In this document: one piece after another, positions 1 through 8,490 of the stretch
Layout: each line of letters starts with the position of its first letter
Numbering within the stretch: position 1 is the stretch's first letter
Assembly (NCBI GenBank): GCA_016874095.1
Contig: VGVH01000004.1
Location: forward strand, 95,335-159,334
Source: Gammaproteobacteria bacterium
GTDB taxonomy: Bacteria; Pseudomonadota; Gammaproteobacteria; Steroidobacterales; GCA-2729495
Reading direction: 5' to 3'
DNA: 64,000 nucleotides
Position numbers and translations under genes: made by a program
The notes under the pieces: model-generated
What the model was told of the DNA's origin: nothing
The model's input: only the letters and a program-made list of their open reading frames with translations
Database searches by the model: none

Positions 1-1218
1 GGCGCGGCGAGTCACCGACCCGGCTTTCGTGGTCTGCCACACCCGATGCCGCGAGGCCCTGCGAGAAGCGAAGGCTCCGGTTTCATCGTTTCGGCCGATG
101 GCCTCATTCTCACCAACGCGCATGTGGTGGATGGCGCCGACACCGTTGTCGTCAAGCTGACCGATCGGCGTGAGTTCACGGCGAGTGTACTGGGCAGCGA
201 CGAGCAGACGGATGTGGCCGTGCTGCGAATCGATGCCCGCAATCTTCCGACCGTGAAGCTGGGCGATCCGGCCAGCCTCCGCGTGGGCGAATGGGTTCTG
301 GCGATCGGCTCCCCCTTCGGCTTCGAAAATACTGTCACCGCCGGCATCGTCAGCGCCAAGGGCCGCTCGTTGCCGGACGATACCTACGTACCGTTCATCC
401 AGACCGATGTAGCGGTAAACCCGGGCAACTCCGGCGGGCCGCTCTTCAACCTGGCTGGCGAGGTCGTCGGCATCAACTCGCAGATCTTCAGTCGCACGGG
501 CGGTTACCAGGGCGTGTCGTTCGCGATTCCGATCGACGTCGCGATGGACGTACAGAAGCAACTCGTGGCCGGTGGCCGCATGGTGCGCGGCTGGCTCGGC
601 GTCGGGATCCAGCCTCTCAGCCGCGAACTCGCCCAGGGATTCGGCATGGACCAGCCGCGCGGCGCGCTGGTCGCCCAGATCACACCCGACAGCCCGGCGG
701 CGCAGGCCGGTTTGCGTCCCGGCGACGTGATCCTGGAATTCGACGGCGAACCTGTCGGTGATGCAGGCGATTTACCGCCCCTGGTAGGACGGGCCAGGCC
801 CGGCAGTTCGGTTGGACTTGGCCTGCTCCGCGACGGCCGGGAGCTGACGCTCACCGCCCGTGTCGGAGAATTGCCGGTTCCGGATGGTCGTCGGGCACAC
901 AGCAACGATCAGGATACCGAGGATACCGGCGGTGGCCTCGGCGTCGCCGTTGCTGACCTGACTGACGAGCAGCGGGATAATTTCGGCCTGAAGTCCGGCG
1001 GCGTCGTCGTGACGCGAGTGGTGCCTGGCCCCGCAGCCAGTGCCGGCATCCAGCGTGGCGACCTGCTGCTTCGCCTGGGCAAGCAGGAAATTTCGAGCGG
1101 TAAGCAGCTGCGCCAACTGGTGGCAGCAGCGCCGACGGGGAAACCACTGCCGCTGCTCGTTCAACGCGGCGCGAACACCCTGTATCTCGCCGTGACACCG
1201 CAGGCACGGAACGGCTGA
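1..1218 (+). CDS. DegP/DegQ-type periplasmic serine protease (5' partial)
   Basis: Trypsin-like protease of the HtrA family that degrades or refolds misfolded envelope proteins. The frame is open to the first base of the window, so the N-terminus and signal peptide lie outside it. The catalytic triad is visible: His in TNAHVV (about codon 40 of the visible part), Asp in TDVAVL, and Ser in GNSGGPL (about codon 143). Two PDZ domains follow: one contains RGWLGVGIQPL and AQAGLRPGDVI, the second contains GGVVVTRVVPG and GIQRGDLLLRLG. Two PDZ domains fit DegP/DegQ rather than DegS, which has one. An ATG at position 46 is internal to the protease domain region and is unlikely to be the true start. 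The gene converges on the minus-strand sensor gene. Confidence 0.93.
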   Translation, partial: GAASHRPGFRGLPHPMPRGPARSEGSGFIVSADGLILTNAHVVDGADTVVVKLTDRREFTASVLGSDEQTDVAVLRIDARNLPTVKLGDPASLRVGEWVLAIGSPFGFENTVTAGIVSAKGRSLPDDTYVPFIQTDVAVNPGNSGGPLFNLAGEVVGINSQIFSRTGGYQGVSFAIPIDVAMDVQKQLVAGGRMVRGWLGVGIQPLSRELAQGFGMDQPRGALVAQITPDSPAAQAGLRPGDVILEFDGEPVGDAGDLPPLVGRARPGSSVGLGLLRDGRELTLTARVGELPVPDGRRAHSNDQDTEDTGGGLGVAVADLTDEQRDNFGLKSGGVVVTRVVPGPAASAGIQRGDLLLRLGKQEISSGKQLRQLVAAAPTGKPLPLLVQRGANTLYLAVTPQARNG

Positions 1219-1228
1219 CGCAATCCGG

Positions 1229-3298
1229 TCAGGTCCGCGCTTCGCCCTGCTCCCACTGGCTCCAGTCGCGCCGGTTCTCGACGACATGCACAAGCGCGGC
1301 GATGACCCGCCGATCGAACTGGGCATCGGCCATGCGCTGCAGTTCTGCTACTGCCGCACGCACAGTCAGTCCGTCGCGCCAGGCGCGCGGACTGACCAGC
1401 GCAACGAATCCGTTGGCGACCGCGAGCACCTGACCGGCCAGCGTGATGCGCTCACCCGCAAGTCCCTGCGGATATCCGCGCCCGTCCGGTCGCTCCTGCT
1501 TCTGCGCGATGATCTCGGTGACTGGCCCTTCGAACTCGAGCCCGCGCAATAACTCGAGGCCGAGCTCGACATGCTTCTTCAACAACTGCTGCTCTTCGGG
1601 TGACAGCGGCGCTGTCTTCGTGAGGATCTCTACCGGAATCATGATTTTGCCGATGTTGGCGAGACTTGCGGCCAGGTTGAGCGTACTGCGTTCCTCATCG
1701 CTGAAGCCGAGCTCGCGGGCCAGTGCATCGGCAACTTCTGTCATGCGGCGGGCGTGATCCGCCGAATAGGGGTCGTGCCTGTCGATGGCACTCACGAGCG
1801 TCAGCACCAGTCGGCGCAGCAGATCAGTCTGTCGCTGCTGTGACTGCTGGACCTCCGTGATATCGCTGAGCACGATCAACGTCGGCTGCCGCTCGCCACC
1901 GATTCGCTCCACGGGAATGAAGCTCGCGCTGAAGGTCCGGTCGACGCCGCGGACGGCCATACTGAGCAACCGGTGTACTGTTGCCCGGCGGCTGGCCGAC
2001 GCTTCGATGCCCGATTGCAGTTCGCGCTTCACTGCAGACTCGACGACGGCAGCGAGATTGCCACCGATAAGGCTGCCGATGGTGGCCCCGACCGCAGCGG
2101 CCATCGCCTGGTTGGTGAACAGGACACGCTGATCGCGCGTCACCAGAATAGTCAGTGCATCCAGATTGTCGGTGATGTTGTGCAACAGATCGGTTTGCCG
2201 CTGCAGCCGGTAAGCCCGGTCGGCCAGCTCCGCAGCCTGGGCGCGGGCACGTACGCTGCTGCCGTGACGCCAGGCTGCGAGCGCAACCGCCACCAGGAAC
2301 AGAAGCAGCAGGGTCAGCGCGGTGAACAGGAATCGACGACGCTCGTCGCCGAGGCTCAGTGCCTGCACGGCATCGACCTGCTGCGCCAGAACCCAGTCAA
2401 GGCCACGGATCGACCGCGTAACCTGCAGTACGCTCTCCCCGCGGTAGTTGTCGAGCTCGACGAATCGCCCCGGCTCCTTGACGGCGCTGGCTTCCGCGAG
2501 ATCGGCACGATCAACCGGCAGGGTGCGACGCAGGGGCGCCGAACCGTCCCGCGTCGGCGACAACAGCGCCACGGTATCGCCGCGCCGCTCCAGCAGCAGG
2601 GCTTCGTTGTCCTCGCCGAAGGCCGGTCCGCGGATGAGCATTGGATACAGCTCGAGCTCGGCGCTGCGGACGCCGAGCACGACGCCCAGCGCATCGCCCG
2701 CGTCCGTCCCGGGAAGGCTGCCCACCGCGATCGCCGCAGCGATGACAGCGCGGTCGTGTTCGTCCGGCATGAGCGCGACATGGACGCGGCCCGGCTGCTC
2801 CAGGGCGCGGCGGCCGATGTCAGCGAAAGTGGCGGCGACACCCGTCAGCCCGGGGGTCACCACGACGGTATTGAGCCGCACATCGAGGACCGCCATTCCC
2901 GTCGTGCGCGGATTGCTCAGGTTAGCCGGCAGCTGCCCGCCTGCATCGAGGTAGCCGTAGCGGCTCGCGGATGCCAGCACGAGATTGCGCAGATAACCCA
3001 GCGCGCCGAGATCGCCTGCAGTCGGCCCCGACTGCCGTGCCTGTTCGATCTGCCAGAGATAGAAACGCAGGGACGCGTTGCCGGCGAGTTCCACCACTTC
3101 GCGCCGTTGATTGTCGAGAAGACGGCTTGCAGCGTCCGACTTCGCGTCCGCGACGAGACCCAGTCGGGCCTCCCACTGGAGAAGGTCCCGCTGCCGCTCC
3201 TCGTCGACGTAGGCACCGATGCCGGCGAATCCCGCAACCACGAGAGCCGCGAGCGCCAACGCGGCAGCCGGGATGGACAGCCTGATCGATTTCTGCAT
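1229..3298 (-). CDS. Membrane sensor with PAS-like and degenerate HD-GYP domains
   Basis: A 689-residue protein. It has an N-terminal membrane anchor (about residues 7-28), a periplasmic sensor region of about 290 residues, a second membrane segment (about 320-342), a PAS-like stretch containing RDQRVLFTNQAMA, and a C-terminal HD-GYP-like domain (about 500-670). The fold signature remains (DHARRMTEVA, KKHVELGLELL, RPDGRGYPQGLAGE), but the metal ligands are gone: the usual HDIGK reads ANIGK, HHE reads KQE, and the late Asp positions read N and V. It probably binds or senses rather than hydrolyses c-di-GMP; that is inference. I chose the ATG at 3298, 15 bases after the upstream stop, over an overlapping GTG at 3334. 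It lies directly downstream of a LapG-like protease gene, probably in one operon. Confidence 0.85.
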   Translation of the reverse strand: MQKSIRLSIPAAALALAALVVAGFAGIGAYVDEERQRDLLQWEARLGLVADAKSDAASRLLDNQRREVVELAGNASLRFYLWQIEQARQSGPTAGDLGALGYLRNLVLASASRYGYLDAGGQLPANLSNPRTTGMAVLDVRLNTVVVTPGLTGVAATFADIGRRALEQPGRVHVALMPDEHDRAVIAAAIAVGSLPGTDAGDALGVVLGVRSAELELYPMLIRGPAFGEDNEALLLERRGDTVALLSPTRDGSAPLRRTLPVDRADLAEASAVKEPGRFVELDNYRGESVLQVTRSIRGLDWVLAQQVDAVQALSLGDERRRFLFTALTLLLLFLVAVALAAWRHGSSVRARAQAAELADRAYRLQRQTDLLHNITDNLDALTILVTRDQRVLFTNQAMAAAVGATIGSLIGGNLAAVVESAVKRELQSGIEASASRRATVHRLLSMAVRGVDRTFSASFIPVERIGGERQPTLIVLSDITEVQQSQQRQTDLLRRLVLTLVSAIDRHDPYSADHARRMTEVADALARELGFSDEERSTLNLAASLANIGKIMIPVEILTKTAPLSPEEQQLLKKHVELGLELLRGLEFEGPVTEIIAQKQERPDGRGYPQGLAGERITLAGQVLAVANGFVALVSPRAWRDGLTVRAAVAELQRMADAQFDRRVIAALVHVVENRRDWSQWEQGEART

Positions 3299-3312
3299 GC
3301 GTCCGCGCCGAC

Positions 3313-3963
3313 TCAGCGTGGTGTGTGAATCCACCAGCTGCTTTCGTTGACCGAGTAAACCGGCGCGTAGTGTACGACGTTCTCATCGGACAGCACTTCG
3401 CGGACCTGATTGTCGAGAATCAGCGGCTCACCACCCTGCCATAAGGCGAGCACGGCGTGCGGGACGCGAAGGTTGGTGTCCTGCACGACCACGATGCGCA
3501 TGTCCTCGCGCGCGTGGCCGAGCCAGGTCAGCGAGAAGTACTTGGTGATGGCGAAATCCTCGCAGTCACCACCAGCGCCAAGAAACTGGCGCGGTATCGC
3601 CCAGTAGTCTTCCTGCCCGTACTGTTCGAGATCCAGCACGTAGTCTTTTTCATTGGCGTAGCGATTGATCTCGCGTAGCTGGGTTGATTTCGGCAGCGAG
3701 CGAATCGTCCCGAGGAATGTCAGCCACTGGCGCAGGTGACAGCGATTCATCTGTCGCTCGCTGCAATCCCCTTCGCGCAGGTCATCACGCAGATGCCGCT
3801 CGAGTGCGCTCAGCCACTGAGGAAAGGCCTGGAGATCGGTCTGGCGTGTCTCGCGGTAGCCAAAAAGTCCTGCCGGCTGTGCTGCAACAGGGCCAAGCAG
3901 CACCAGCAGCATGCCGGTGGACATAAAAAGTCCGCGCCAGACGCAGCGAAGTCGAGACATCAT
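3313..3963 (-). CDS. LapG-like transglutaminase-type cysteine peptidase
   Basis: A 216-residue exported protein of the bacterial transglutaminase-like cysteine proteinase family (LapG type). LapG enzymes cleave the N-terminus of giant surface adhesins when released by a c-di-GMP sensor. A signal peptide spans about residues 1-28. The predicted triad is Cys in GGDCEDFA (about 133), His in VPHAVLAL (about 168) and Asp in LILDNQ (about 183). The next gene in the operon encodes a two-TM sensor with a cyclic-nucleotide-type output domain. This resembles the LapG/LapD arrangement, but the partner has a decayed HD-GYP domain instead of GGDEF-EAL. No LapA-type adhesin is seen in the window, so its substrate is unknown. 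Confidence 0.85.
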   Translation of the reverse strand: MMSRLRCVWRGLFMSTGMLLVLLGPVAAQPAGLFGYRETRQTDLQAFPQWLSALERHLRDDLREGDCSERQMNRCHLRQWLTFLGTIRSLPKSTQLREINRYANEKDYVLDLEQYGQEDYWAIPRQFLGAGGDCEDFAITKYFSLTWLGHAREDMRIVVVQDTNLRVPHAVLALWQGGEPLILDNQVREVLSDENVVHYAPVYSVNESSWWIHTPR

Positions 3964-4027
3964 CGCTCGAGTGCCCCAAGCCTGACCTTAGTATGACGCA
4001 GCCCCTTGTTCCATAATAACAATACTT

Positions 4028-5299
4028 ATGTACAGGAAAGCGGGACTCGCCGGCCTCGTACCTCTCGCCGCCCTCCTCGCACCCGCCAGTTCCGCCTGGG
4101 GGGCCGAAGCGGCAGAAACGCTGCAGGGCGATTTCGACAGTGCCATGCAGGCGATCGAAACCGACCGCCTGCGCACGGCACGCCAGAAACTCGAGGCCCT
4201 GCTGGCCGGCAATCCGAGCCTGCATCGGGCGCGGCTGGAACTGGCGCGTGTGCACTATCTCAGCGCCGATTTCGAGAAGGCCCGCGTCGAGGCCGAGCGC
4301 GTGCTGGCAGATCCGAACACGCCGCCCGGCGTACGAACAACCGTCCTCGCGTTTCTCGCCCAGGTCGGCGAGGACGAAAAGCGGCAAGGGCAACGGCACA
4401 GCTGGACTCCGTCGCTGTTCGCGGGTTTCATGTACGACGACAACGCCAACATCGGGCCACGCAACGATGTAGTGGATCTCGGCCCGGTGGCCGAAGCATC
4501 CTTGCCACGCGAGGACGTCGCCTGGGTGCTGAACCCCGCAGTTGCCCACATCTGGAACCCGGGCCGGCGATTTTCTGCCGGCGAACATGACGGCAGCTTC
4601 ATCTGGCAGACCGAGGCCAGCGCCTATTACCGCGGCTATTTCGACGAAGACGACTTCAACCTGGGCGTGCTGACGCTGCGCACCGGGCCTGCCTGGGTCG
4701 TGCCCCGCCACTGGCGCGCATGGATCGGGCTGCAGGCAGACCAGATCTGGTTCGGTGGCGACGATCTCGCGCTCTTTGCCCGAGTGAACCCCGGCATCAC
4801 CTGGAACATCGGGAAGGCAACCGAGCTGACGCTCGAGGGCTCACTTGGCCACCGCGATTTTCGCGATGACGAAAACAGCGGTCGCGAAGGTGATTTCAGT
4901 GGCGCCGACCTGACGCTGACGCGTTATTTCAACGAGCGGCGGTGGGCCCTGCAGGCCGGCATCGGATTCGCGAACTTCGACGCCGACGAAGATCGATTCG
5001 GCTACAGCAGCCCGCATGGCCACGTCGGCGCGATCGCCGAGGCCTGGACCGGCGGCACGGTCTTCGGTCGCATCGGGTACGCGAACTACGATTTCGATGG
5101 CGTCGAGCCTGTCTACGGCTTCGGACGGGACGACGACGAGCTGGGCTTCGCCCTCGGTTTCGAGCATGAGTTCCGCGGGGGTGCACTGCAGAACTGGTCG
5201 CTGCTCGGCAACTGGATCTTCACCGACAACGATTCAAACGCCGGAATCTACGAATACGACCGGCACACCGTGAACCTAGGCCTGTCGCGGGAGTTCTGA
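4028..5299 (+). CDS. TPR-plus-beta-barrel outer-membrane protein, Slam/DUF560-like
   Basis: A 423-residue exported protein. It has a signal peptide (about 1-25, ending SSAWGA), a short TPR-type helical region (about 30-130, with repeated LE.AR..LE and A.EKAR.EAERVL patterns), and a C-terminal region of about 290 residues of alternating aromatic and polar strands ending in Phe, typical of an outer-membrane barrel. This architecture matches the surface lipoprotein assembly modifier (Slam, DUF560) family, which helps move lipoproteins to the cell surface; the assignment is by architecture only. The following gene encodes a secreted, possibly barrel-ending protein that could be a client. It is transcribed divergently from the LapG-like gene across 64 bases. 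The ATG at 4028 has no clear Shine-Dalgarno sequence. Confidence 0.7.
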   Translation: MYRKAGLAGLVPLAALLAPASSAWGAEAAETLQGDFDSAMQAIETDRLRTARQKLEALLAGNPSLHRARLELARVHYLSADFEKARVEAERVLADPNTPPGVRTTVLAFLAQVGEDEKRQGQRHSWTPSLFAGFMYDDNANIGPRNDVVDLGPVAEASLPREDVAWVLNPAVAHIWNPGRRFSAGEHDGSFIWQTEASAYYRGYFDEDDFNLGVLTLRTGPAWVVPRHWRAWIGLQADQIWFGGDDLALFARVNPGITWNIGKATELTLEGSLGHRDFRDDENSGREGDFSGADLTLTRYFNERRWALQAGIGFANFDADEDRFGYSSPHGHVGAIAEAWTGGTVFGRIGYANYDFDGVEPVYGFGRDDDELGFALGFEHEFRGGALQNWSLLGNWIFTDNDSNAGIYEYDRHTVNLGLSREF

Positions 5300-5434
5300 C
5301 GCCGGTTAGCGGCGATGCGGCATCGGTTTACATATTGATCGACTGCCATCGAATTGCCGACGCGCAAACCGTGAACGAAACGGGGTTTTGCGGTACAAAG
5401 CAGGCAGAATCCAACAAGAATCAGCCACAGCGCC

Positions 5435-5469
5435 AGGGCTTCGCGAAGAAATGCCCGGCAGGAAGCCCT
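5435..5469 (+). promoter_or_regulatory. Inverted repeat covering the ribosome-binding region of the next gene
   Basis: The 8-base arms AGGGCTTC (5435-5442) and GAAGCCCT (5462-5469) can form a stem around a 19-base loop. The right arm includes the AGGAAG-like ribosome-binding bases of the ATG at 5477, so folding could hide the site. The remaining intergenic sequence (5300-5434) shows nothing else I can name. Confidence 0.3.
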
Positions 5470-5476
5470 CGCAGTG

Positions 5477-6637
5477 ATGTCGTTCCAACGTCTCGCTCTC
5501 CTCCTGTTGATCGGCTTCTGGTCGATCACGGGACAGGCCGCAAGCTTCGACCCGGACGACCAGGATTGCGCCAGCATCCTCCAGCGCTGGGCGGAGAACC
5601 CCGGCTCGGTACCGCAGCAGATGGTCGACCTGTGCAAGGAAAACATGGCGAACCTCGCGCCCGCAGCCGGTCCGACCGCCACGCCGACCGCAAGCGCCGC
5701 CACGGATCCCTGCAGCGGACCTGACGCCGCGAATTCAGTCCTGTGCTGGGGCCCCTGGTCCAGCCTCGCACCGGCAGCCGGACCCGCTGTCGCATCGCTC
5801 GATTTCCCTGACTTCGAGGGCGACTGCGAGAACGGCAACGAACTCGACGGCCGCTGCACGCCCCTGCTGGCTGACTCGCCCCCGATCCTCGAAGGCTGTA
5901 CACCGGGTGCGCCCTGCGGTTTCGCCACCATCGTGGACGGCGTGACCAGCAGCGCCGACGTCGAGGACACGCAGTTCCTGCGCTTCGATCTCGACCCGAA
6001 AGGCCGGTCCTTCACCATCGATCCGAACGGCACCAACGAGATCGGGTCCGTGCCCATGTCGACCAATGTCCAGACACACCGCGACGGCTACGAGAACATG
6101 CGTTCGACTGGCGTCCTTGGCGAGGAGCAGTCGCGCATCGTCGCGCGGGTGATCCGCGACGAGGAAGACACGATCGAACTCGCTGCGGATGTCTGGGGCC
6201 ACGGCAATCGTGTCACGGGCAGTGCGAATTCGGGTTACTTCGCCTGGGGCACGGCCACATCGATCTCCGGGCTCAATCTGCTCAATGGCAACGGAATCTC
6301 CGTTTCGTTTACCGGCCCGATGTCGGTCGATAACGGCACCATCGGCAGCGTCACTGTGGACTTCGGCAGCCGCCCGATCTGGGAAGGCAACTGGGAAAAT
6401 GCCGCTGACGCCTGGTCGTTCAGCGCAGGCGGTTCCGTCGACGGCGTGAACTTCATCTCGCAACCGGGCCAATTCAGCGCTAACGTGCAGACTGGCGTCG
6501 TGCAGGGTGCGTTGCTCGGCGAGCCTGGCCGCATGGGGATAACCCATATCATCGACGTGACGCTCGACGGCGTCGGCCACATCGAGGACGTCGGCCTGCT
6601 GCGTGAGATCGTCGCAGCCCCCGGTATCGCGCCGTGA
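5477..6637 (+). CDS. Secreted Cys-rich protein with possible TbpB-like C-terminal barrel
   Basis: A 386-residue exported protein of unknown function. A signal peptide ends near TGQAAS. The N-terminal third is low-complexity and Cys-containing, with a repeated LAPAAGP motif (two copies) flanking an Ala/Thr/Pro-rich stretch. The C-terminal half is rich in short strands (YFAWGTATS, GSVTVDFGSRPIWEGNW, FSAGGSVDGVNF, GVVQGALLGEPG). This pattern resembles small barrels of transferrin-binding-protein-like exported proteins. If that reading is right, the upstream Slam-like protein is an obvious partner; this is inference. A GTG lies three bases upstream of the chosen ATG. The stop is 17 bases before the next ATG, so the genes are probably cotranscribed. 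Confidence 0.6.
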   Translation: MSFQRLALLLLIGFWSITGQAASFDPDDQDCASILQRWAENPGSVPQQMVDLCKENMANLAPAAGPTATPTASAATDPCSGPDAANSVLCWGPWSSLAPAAGPAVASLDFPDFEGDCENGNELDGRCTPLLADSPPILEGCTPGAPCGFATIVDGVTSSADVEDTQFLRFDLDPKGRSFTIDPNGTNEIGSVPMSTNVQTHRDGYENMRSTGVLGEEQSRIVARVIRDEEDTIELAADVWGHGNRVTGSANSGYFAWGTATSISGLNLLNGNGISVSFTGPMSVDNGTIGSVTVDFGSRPIWEGNWENAADAWSFSAGGSVDGVNFISQPGQFSANVQTGVVQGALLGEPGRMGITHIIDVTLDGVGHIEDVGLLREIVAAPGIAP

Positions 6638-6654
6638 CGCTGCAGGCTGTGAAC

Positions 6655-7239
6655 ATGAAATCCATCAGGCAGGCGGGAATCTGCATGGCACTGGCGCTGG
6701 CAGCGACCACCGCGCAGGCTGCGACCATCGCGTTGCTGCCATCGTCCGCCACTGTTGCGCAGGGTGCCGCGTTTACCGTTGACCTGAACCTGGATGCCAG
6801 CGATGCGCCCGGAGCCCATCCGGGCCTTTACGGCGGGCAGATCGTTCTGGACTTCGATCCGGGGCAGCTCCAGTACACGGGTTTCACGCTGGCAAACGGC
6901 GTAAGTTTCTTCAGCGCACCGGTCGTCGGCTCGAGCGGCGACCGCACGACGATCACGCTGGGATTCGACAACGCTGCCGATACAGGCCGCGTCGGCACGT
7001 TTTCATTCACGACCCTCCCATCTGCCGGCACGACGGCAACGCTCAACATCGAGGACTCCGACCAGTTCTTCGGCACCTTCGTGAGCTATACGCCGACCTA
7101 CCAGCCGTTCTATCCGACGTTCGTCGATACGTCCGTGCAGGTGGTGCCGCTGCCCGGCGCAGCAGTGCTGTTCCTGACGGCACTTGGCGTCGCCGCGACC
7201 CGCGCACGCAGGCTGGTCATAGCCCGAATCGGCGCGTGA
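6655..7239 (+). CDS. Cohesin-like exported protein with VPLPGA-CTERM sorting tail
   Basis: A 194-residue protein with a signal peptide (about 1-22, ending TTAQA) and a cohesin-like beta domain marked by GQIVLDFDPGQLQYTGF. The C-terminal tail is VVPLPGAAVLFLTALG followed by a basic stretch ATRARR. That tail is the VPLPGA-CTERM variant of the PEP-CTERM signals recognised by exosortase/archaeosortase systems, which release the protein toward the surface or exopolysaccharide. No exosortase gene lies in this window. I chose the ATG at 6655 because it begins a clean signal peptide; a GTG at 6634 overlaps the previous stop. The gene overlaps the next start by 4 bases. Confidence 0.8.
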   Translation: MKSIRQAGICMALALAATTAQAATIALLPSSATVAQGAAFTVDLNLDASDAPGAHPGLYGGQIVLDFDPGQLQYTGFTLANGVSFFSAPVVGSSGDRTTITLGFDNAADTGRVGTFSFTTLPSAGTTATLNIEDSDQFFGTFVSYTPTYQPFYPTFVDTSVQVVPLPGAAVLFLTALGVAATRARRLVIARIGA

Positions 7240-8465
7240 GCGGCCCGGCTTACGGCCGGCTGCTGCATCAGGCACTGCTCGCCGCGCTGACATCCGCGGC
7301 GTTCGCCGGCTGCGCCTCAGCCGGACTGCCCGATCCCGACTGGCACATAGCGGCGCCTGCCGCGGCAACCGAGCCCGCACATGCCGAATACCACGCGCTG
7401 TCCCGCGCGCTCGTGCTCGAGCGCGCGCGCGCAGCGAACGGCGAGCCGGTTCCGGTTGCAGATGGCGCTGCGCTGCAGGCCGGAGTCCGCGACCCGCGGG
7501 TCGCAACTCTGCGTGACAGACTGAAGGCCAGCGGCGACTACGCTGCCGAAATGGGCGCGGATCCGTGGTTTTTCGATCGCGCGCTCGATGAGGCGCTGCG
7601 TCGCCTCCAGCGCCGCCACGGACTGGCAGCAGACGGCATTATTGGCGAACGCACGCTGGCGGCCCTCAATCGCACTTCAGCCAGCCTCGTCGACCAGCTC
7701 GAGGTTGCACTGGAGCGCTGGCGCTGGCTGCCTGCCGATCTCGGTTCAACCCACGTCTGGGTGAATATCGCGCGCGCGCAGCTCGACGTCGTCGAGAACG
7801 GCGAGTCCAGCCTGTCGATGCGTGTGGTCGTCGGCCATAGCAACCGTCCCACGCCAAGCCTGACCGGTCGCCTGGATCGCGTGGTATTCAACCCGGAGTG
7901 GGCCGTTCCGCGCCGCATCGCGATCGAGGACCTTCTGCCGCGGCAGCAGGCCGACCCCGGATTCCTGGCAACCCAGGGTTTCCGCGTCCTCACCAGCGGC
8001 GGCGCCGTCGTGGATCCGGCGTCGGTGATGTGGTCCGACCTCGGCCCCGACCGCTTCCCATACCGACTCGTGCAGGCGCCGGGACCCGGCAACAGCCTCG
8101 GTCGTATCAAGATCGCCTTCGACAACGAGCACGACATATACCTGCATGACACGCCGTCGCGCGGACTGTTCGCGCTCACCACCCGCTCGCTCAGTTCAGG
8201 CTGCGTGCGACTGGAGGAGCCGTCGCAGTTTGCGACCTACCTCCTGGCGCGCAACTCGGCCTGGGATGCCTCGATGACCGCGGCAGCGCTCGCGAGCCCC
8301 GCGACGAAGACCATGCGCCTGACGGATGGGCTGCCGATCTACCTCGTCTATATCACTGCATGGACCGAGGACGGCGAGGTCCGCTTCGGGCGGGACCTGT
8401 ACGGGAGGGACGCGGCCGTTCTGGCGGCGTTGCGGAATCGCCGGACGATCGAGGTTAAACTATAG
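7236..8465 (+). CDS. L,D-transpeptidase with peptidoglycan-binding domain (YcbB/LdtD-like)
   Basis: A 409-residue envelope enzyme that forms 3-3 crosslinks in peptidoglycan or attaches proteins to it. The N-terminus has a hydrophobic segment followed by AFAGC, a possible lipobox. A peptidoglycan-binding helix bundle lies near residues 110-145 (ALRRLQRRHGLAADGIIGERTLAAL). The YkuD catalytic domain includes YLHDTPSRGLF and the active-site SSGCVRL motif, with Cys at about residue 326 and its partner His in LHDTP. The start is GTG at 7236, overlapping the stop of the upstream gene, which suggests translational coupling. Its stop codon lies inside the palindrome upstream of the MerR gene. Confidence 0.9.
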   Translation: MSGPAYGRLLHQALLAALTSAAFAGCASAGLPDPDWHIAAPAAATEPAHAEYHALSRALVLERARAANGEPVPVADGAALQAGVRDPRVATLRDRLKASGDYAAEMGADPWFFDRALDEALRRLQRRHGLAADGIIGERTLAALNRTSASLVDQLEVALERWRWLPADLGSTHVWVNIARAQLDVVENGESSLSMRVVVGHSNRPTPSLTGRLDRVVFNPEWAVPRRIAIEDLLPRQQADPGFLATQGFRVLTSGGAVVDPASVMWSDLGPDRFPYRLVQAPGPGNSLGRIKIAFDNEHDIYLHDTPSRGLFALTTRSLSSGCVRLEEPSQFATYLLARNSAWDASMTAAALASPATKTMRLTDGLPIYLVYITAWTEDGEVRFGRDLYGRDAAVLAALRNRRTIEVKL

Positions 8466-8471
8466 TTTAAC
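8454..8471 (+). promoter_or_regulatory. Perfect 18-bp palindrome, probable MerR operator
   Basis: GTTAAACTATAGTTTAAC is perfectly palindromic and sits 19 bases upstream of the MerR-family start codon. It contains TATAGT, a usable -10 element. MerR regulators bind such dyads inside their promoters, so autoregulation is likely. The site also spans the stop codon of the transpeptidase gene. Confidence 0.6.
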
Positions 8472-8490
8472 TTTAAGGACAGTCGCAGCC

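Noticed and set aside
1973..3328. 451-codon plus-strand open frame opposite the sensor gene
   Set aside because: No domain; the minus strand encodes the conserved sensor.
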